Source of the DNA: an uncultured Brachyspira sp.
Lineage (GTDB): Bacteria > Spirochaetota > Brachyspiria > Brachyspirales > Brachyspiraceae
DNA: 8,087 bases
Assembly (NCBI GenBank): GCA_934725655.1
Contig: CAKVCJ010000075.1
Span: forward strand, 1-8,087
Direction: 5' to 3'
The stretch's first letter is position 1, and each line of letters begins with the position of its first letter. Shown here piece after piece: positions 5,206 to 8,087 of the stretch. A program made the position numbers and the translations under genes. The notes beneath the pieces were generated by a model. The model was given only the letters and a program-made list of their open reading frames with translations. It did not search any database and was not told the DNA's origin.

Positions 5206-5281
5206 GGCTAAAGTGGATAAAATTGTGTATTCTTTGTATGGGTTTAGTGATGAGGAAGTTAGAATTGTAGAAGGAGAATAA
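5201..5281 (+). pseudogene. Remnant of a second methyltransferase gene (last 26 codons)
   Basis: Reading in frame from 5201 gives IEAKVDKIVYSLYGFSDEEV and RIVEGE before the stop at 5279-5281. Of 26 residues, 19 match the C-terminus of the methyltransferase ending at 1610, with conservative changes elsewhere (I/V, L/F, T/S) and many silent codon differences. It therefore comes from a diverged relative that was once under selection, not from a recent copy of the left gene. It joins the DUF4160 upstream region exactly at a shared attga (5201-5205), suggesting a deletion through microhomology. It has no start and is non-functional. Confidence 0.8.
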
Positions 5282-5318
5282 AAGAGAACTATAAATTGTG
5301 TAAATTTTGTAAATAAAT
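5201..5318 (+). repeat. Direct repeat, right copy of methyltransferase 3' end plus flank
   Basis: This is the partner of 1530-1646. After the stop codon the flank aagagaactataaattg is identical in both copies, followed by minor indels and aaataaat (5311-5318). Beyond this point the sequence leads into the OLD nuclease gene instead of the 298-aa gene. Confidence 0.85.
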
Positions 5319-5336
5319 GTTAAACTTATTTATAAA
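5307..5336 (+). promoter_or_regulatory. Possible weak promoter of the OLD nuclease gene
   Basis: TTGTAA (5307-5312) and TATAAA (5331-5336) are 18 nt apart. In DNA this AT-rich such matches arise easily. The -35 candidate lies inside the flank shared with the left methyltransferase tail. The gene's ribosome site GAGGG at 5372-5376 is clearer than the promoter. Confidence 0.3.
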
Positions 5337-5381
5337 ATATATTAATGACTTTTATATACTATTGTTATTGTGAGGGTATAT

Positions 5382-7139
5382 ATGAAATTAAAAAGAATGA
5401 AATTAAAAAATTTTAGAGCTCATAAAGATACTACTATTAATTTTAATGATTTATCGGTTATTATGGGTAAAAATGATATAGGTAAATCAAGTATATTAGA
5501 TGCTTTAGATTTATTTTTTAATAGCTCAAACACAAAAAAAATAGATAAAGAAGATATTAATGTTTATTCTAATGAATCGTATGTTTCTATTACATGTATG
5601 TTTGAATTACCTGAAAATTATGAGATAATATTAGATACAAATGTAAAAACTTCATTATTGGAAGAGCATTTACTTAATAAAGATAATTTATTTGAAATAG
5701 AAAAAAGATTTTTTCCTAATAAAAAGACTGAAATATATATAAAATGTAATCATCCAAATAATTTTAAATCACCTTTAATATTGTTAAAAATAAATGAATT
5801 AAAAGATTTATTAAAGAACCTAAAAATAGATGATAATAATGTTAATAAAACTATAAAAAAAGATATTAGAAAATTTCTATTTAATACTGAAAAATTAGAA
5901 TTTGAAGATTTGGAGATCAAAATTGATGATTCTGGAAAAGAAGAAAAAGATAGTAATGTAATATATAAAAAAATAGAAAATGATTTTCCTATGTATATGC
6001 TTTTTAAATCTGATAGAACTAATACAGATAAAGATGAAGAGGTTTCTGATTCTTTAAAAGCTATTACTAAAGTTGCTGTTTCAGAATTAGAAGAGGAATT
6101 TTTTAAAATTAAAGATATGATAAATAAAAAAATAATAGAAATAGCAAATAATACATTAGAAAAGTTAAAAGAATTTGAATATGGTATAGCTAATGAATTA
6201 AAACCAGATATAGATAATAAATCATTAGATAGTATATTTAATTTTAAATTTTCTTGTGATGATGGTATAAGTTTTAATAAAAGAGGTAGTGGTGTAAAAA
6301 GATTAATGTTATTAAGTTTCTTTTTAGCAGAATCTGAAAGACAAAATACCATTAAAAAAAATATTATTTATGCTATTGAAGAACCAGAAACTTCTCAGCA
6401 TCCTGATTTTCAAATAAAATTAATAGAATCTTTTATAAGAATATCTGAAGAAAACAATAAACAGATATTATTAACGACACATACTCCAGAGATAATAAAG
6501 CTATCTCCAAAAGACTCTATTATATTTTTAAAAAAAGATTTGAAGAATAATTTGATTGTAGATGAAAATATAGATATTAAAGAAATATCTGAAACTTTAG
6601 GAATTTTACCATATGTTTCTGAAAAAGGTATTATTGTTGTAGAGGGGTATATAGATAAGTTGTTTTTAGAGAATTTAAATAGAATAAAGGAATTAAATAA
6701 AATAGTTAATTTAAATGATTTTACAATAATTCCTTTAGGTGGATGTGGAAATGTAGAAAGATGGATAAAAGAAGATTATTTTTCTAATACTAATATAAAA
6801 ATTATGTATTTTAGAGATAGAGATGATAAAAAAGAAAATATTGAGAAAAAGTCTGATAATAAGATAGTTACTTTAAAGAGAGAAATAGAGAATTATATTC
6901 CTATAGAAGTTATTAAAAAAAAATATGATAAGGCAATTGATAATATAAATCCTAAAGAATGGTCAGACATTGATGTTGCTAAAAAAATTCATGAAAGTAT
7001 AGATAATATTAAAGAAGAAGCTATAAAATCATCACTACAAGCAAAAGAATTATGGAAAGATGTTTCTATTAATGATTTAGATAATGAAGTAAAAGATTGG
7101 TTTAATCGTATTAAAGAATTTTTTTATCCAGAAAAATAG
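5382..7139 (+). CDS. OLD-family ATP-dependent nuclease (ABC-type ATPase plus TOPRIM)
   Basis: A 585-aa protein from ATG 5382, chosen over the in-frame GTG at 5370 because GAGGG at 5372-5376 is then a ribosome site 5 nt upstream and because MKLKRMKLKNFRAHKD is the usual N-terminus of the family. ATPase part: Walker A GKNDIGKSS at 29-37, ABC-signature-like FNKRGSGVKRL at 298-308, Walker B IIYAIEEPE at 328-336 with Glu333/Glu334, and switch histidine in TTHTPE (His367). The middle (about 90-290) is lysine/glutamate-rich and helical, the dimerisation or coiled-coil insert. The TOPRIM domain follows: VVEG with Glu421, PLGGCGN (451-457), FRDRDD with Asp479/Asp481, and EIENY (501-505). All catalytic residues expected of the family are present. 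OLD proteins (P2 Old, GajA) cleave DNA, with the ATPase regulating the nuclease, and act in phage defence. No UvrD-like helicase (GajB) follows, so this is not a complete Gabija and fits stand-alone class 1. The gene is strongly AT-rich compared with tsaD. Confidence 0.92.
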   Translation: MKLKRMKLKNFRAHKDTTINFNDLSVIMGKNDIGKSSILDALDLFFNSSNTKKIDKEDINVYSNESYVSITCMFELPENYEIILDTNVKTSLLEEHLLNKDNLFEIEKRFFPNKKTEIYIKCNHPNNFKSPLILLKINELKDLLKNLKIDDNNVNKTIKKDIRKFLFNTEKLEFEDLEIKIDDSGKEEKDSNVIYKKIENDFPMYMLFKSDRTNTDKDEEVSDSLKAITKVAVSELEEEFFKIKDMINKKIIEIANNTLEKLKEFEYGIANELKPDIDNKSLDSIFNFKFSCDDGISFNKRGSGVKRLMLLSFFLAESERQNTIKKNIIYAIEEPETSQHPDFQIKLIESFIRISEENNKQILLTTHTPEIIKLSPKDSIIFLKKDLKNNLIVDENIDIKEISETLGILPYVSEKGIIVVEGYIDKLFLENLNRIKELNKIVNLNDFTIIPLGGCGNVERWIKEDYFSNTNIKIMYFRDRDDKKENIEKKSDNKIVTLKREIENYIPIEVIKKKYDKAIDNINPKEWSDIDVAKKIHESIDNIKEEAIKSSLQAKELWKDVSINDLDNEVKDWFNRIKEFFYPEK

Positions 7140-7170
7140 TGTAGTCTATTGCCGAAAACTTATGATACTC

Positions 7171-7212
7171 TAATATGCGATAATGAACCGTGTTCTATTT
7201 ATAAATAGACAC
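7171..7212. repeat. Fragment of the intergenic repeat followed by a palindrome
   Basis: The 20 bases at 7171-7190 are identical to 3141-3160, the leading part of the repeat. Instead of continuing into the hairpin section they run into a palindrome: ctatttataaatag at 7195-7208 is perfectly self-complementary. It is extended by gtgt (7190-7193) opposite acac (7209-7212) with one bulged base. No T-run follows, so a classical terminator for the OLD gene is doubtful. A short tract gccgaaaact at 7151-7160 resembles gctgaaaact at 4151-4160 upstream of the copy at 4174, so the element may begin earlier than called. Confidence 0.6.
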
Positions 7213-7230
7213 TACTAATACTCATATATA

Positions 7231-7259
7231 TTTACAAATTATCAAAATAAGTATATATT
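7231..7259 (+). promoter_or_regulatory. Promoter of tsaD
   Basis: TTTACA (7231-7236) and TATATT (7254-7259) are exactly 17 nt apart, each one base from consensus. Transcription from about 7266 gives a short leader with the GGAGAG ribosome site at 7280-7285, 6 nt before the ATG. The island therefore ends with tsaD having its own promoter. Confidence 0.65.
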
Positions 7260-7291
7260 ATTAAATCAATAGCCGCTTTGGAGAGAAAAAA

Positions 7292-8087
7292 ATGAAAATA
7301 TTAGGCATAGATACTTCTTGTGATGATACTTCTGTTGCTGTAGTAGAAGATGGAAATAAGGTTTTATCATCGGTATTGAGTTCTTCTATAGATGCGCATA
7401 AAGAGTTTCAAGGCGTAGTTCCAGAGATAGCGGCAAGAAAGCATTTGGAGGCTATACTTTATGTGATAGATAAAGCATTAAAAGATGCTGACACAACTTT
7501 AGATGATATAGATTTATTTGCAGTTACAAACCGCCCGGGGCTTTTAGGCTCGCTTCTTGTAGGCGTTTGCAGTGCTAAGGCTTTGGCTTTTTCGCTCAAC
7601 AAACCATTACTAGCATTAGACCATATAGCAGCACATATATATTCCCCTCATCTTACAAACAATATAGAGTTTCCTTATATAGCATTAGTTGTCTCAGGCG
7701 GGCATACCATTATTACAGAAGTTCATGATTATGGCGAGTATAAGGTTGTAGGTACTACTTTAGATGATGCGGTGGGGGAGGCTTATGATAAGGTTTCTAA
7801 ATTTTTAAATCTTGGTTATCCGGGTGGGCCTATTATAGATAGATTAGCAAAAGAAGGAGACAAAGAAGCTATAAAATATCCTATAGTGCTTCTCAATGGA
7901 GTTGATGAGTTTAATTTTTCTTACAGCGGACTTAAAACAGCTTGCGTATATTCTACACAAAAATATTTACAAAAAGGTTTTGATGCTACCAATGAAAATA
8001 TAGCAGCAGCATTTCAAATAAGTGCGATAGAGCCTTTATATATAAAAACTCTTAAATATGTTGAAAAAAGCGGTATAAAGAGAGTTA
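7292..8087 (+). CDS. tsaD: TsaD, tRNA N6-adenosine threonylcarbamoyltransferase (3' end outside window)
   Basis: The first 265 residues of a protein usually about 340 long. The enzyme, working with TsaB and TsaE in the cytoplasm, transfers the threonylcarbamoyl group from threonylcarbamoyl-AMP to A37 of tRNAs that read ANN codons. Motifs seen are the N-terminal MKILGIDTSCDDTSVAVV, HKEFQGVVPEIAARKH (36-51), the metal-binding pair His111/His115 in HIAAHIYS, SGGHT (135-139), DDAVGEAYDKVSK (158-170), YPGGP (176-180) and FSYSGLKT (209-216). The start is supported by GGAGAG at 7280-7285. Codon use is clearly GC-richer than the adjacent OLD gene (for example cgcccgggg near residue 80), marking the return to core chromosome. 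The frame is intact to the window edge. Confidence 0.97.
   Translation, partial: MKILGIDTSCDDTSVAVVEDGNKVLSSVLSSSIDAHKEFQGVVPEIAARKHLEAILYVIDKALKDADTTLDDIDLFAVTNRPGLLGSLLVGVCSAKALAFSLNKPLLALDHIAAHIYSPHLTNNIEFPYIALVVSGGHTIITEVHDYGEYKVVGTTLDDAVGEAYDKVSKFLNLGYPGGPIIDRLAKEGDKEAIKYPIVLLNGVDEFNFSYSGLKTACVYSTQKYLQKGFDATNENIAAAFQISAIEPLYIKTLKYVEKSGIKRV

Noticed and set aside
5370..5372. GTG start for the OLD nuclease
   Set aside because: It would overlap the GAGGG ribosome site, which is well placed for the ATG at 5382, and the family N-terminus begins at that ATG.
5750..6352. 200-codon minus-strand reading frame
   Set aside because: Lies wholly inside the OLD nuclease gene; its Ser/Leu/Ile/Phe-rich translation is the expected shadow of lysine/aspartate/asparagine-rich AT codons.
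5382..7139. Complete Gabija system
   Set aside because: Only the GajA-like part is present; the next gene is tsaD and no UvrD-like helicase is in the window.

Overview
The window looks like a spirochaete chromosome of the Brachyspira type. This is inferred from the very AT-rich coding sequence, the interspersed GC-richer intergenic repeat built around gccgt/acggc hairpins, and the codon use of a normal housekeeping tsaD gene at the right edge. The genus is a judgement from pattern, not from a database search. Everything left of tsaD is accessory DNA: a small, much-rearranged defence and toxin-antitoxin island.

Layout. (1) 3-1610: the 3' part of a large Eco57I/type IIG-like DNA adenine methyltransferase (NPPY motif plus TaqI-like specificity domain), 5' end outside the window. 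(2) 1668-3128: a self-contained two-gene cassette with a good sigma70-type promoter overlapped by an inverted repeat, an unrecognised 298-aa soluble protein and, 5 nt later, a four-helix membrane protein. (3) 3141-3546: non-coding DNA with tandem 69-bp intergenic repeats and a strikingly G-rich stretch. (4) 3547-4058, minus strand: an intact DUF4160-DUF2442 pair. (5) 4174-4693: another copy of the intergenic repeat, then a hicA-hicB toxin-antitoxin pair. (6) 4709-5205, minus strand: a second, decayed copy of the DUF4160-DUF2442 region. (7) 5201-5318: only the last 26 codons and 3' flank of a second methyltransferase gene. (8) 5382-7139: a stand-alone OLD-family ATPase/TOPRIM nuclease. (9) 7140-7291: a repeat fragment, a palindrome and the tsaD promoter. 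(10) 7292-8087: tsaD, 3' end outside the window.

The main message is architectural. Two nested pairs of direct repeats bracket the cargo. The methyltransferase tails (1530-1646 and 5201-5318) are 3671 bp apart, and each is followed by a different putative defence gene. The DUF2442/DUF4160 regions (3572-4145 and 4776-5205) flank hicAB. This suggests that the position just downstream of the methyltransferase is a slot where defence cassettes are exchanged, with deletions at short homologies leaving scars. The least understood part is the 298-aa plus membrane-protein cassette, which has the general shape of a two-component anti-phage system (soluble effector or sensor plus small membrane protein) but which I cannot assign to a named one.
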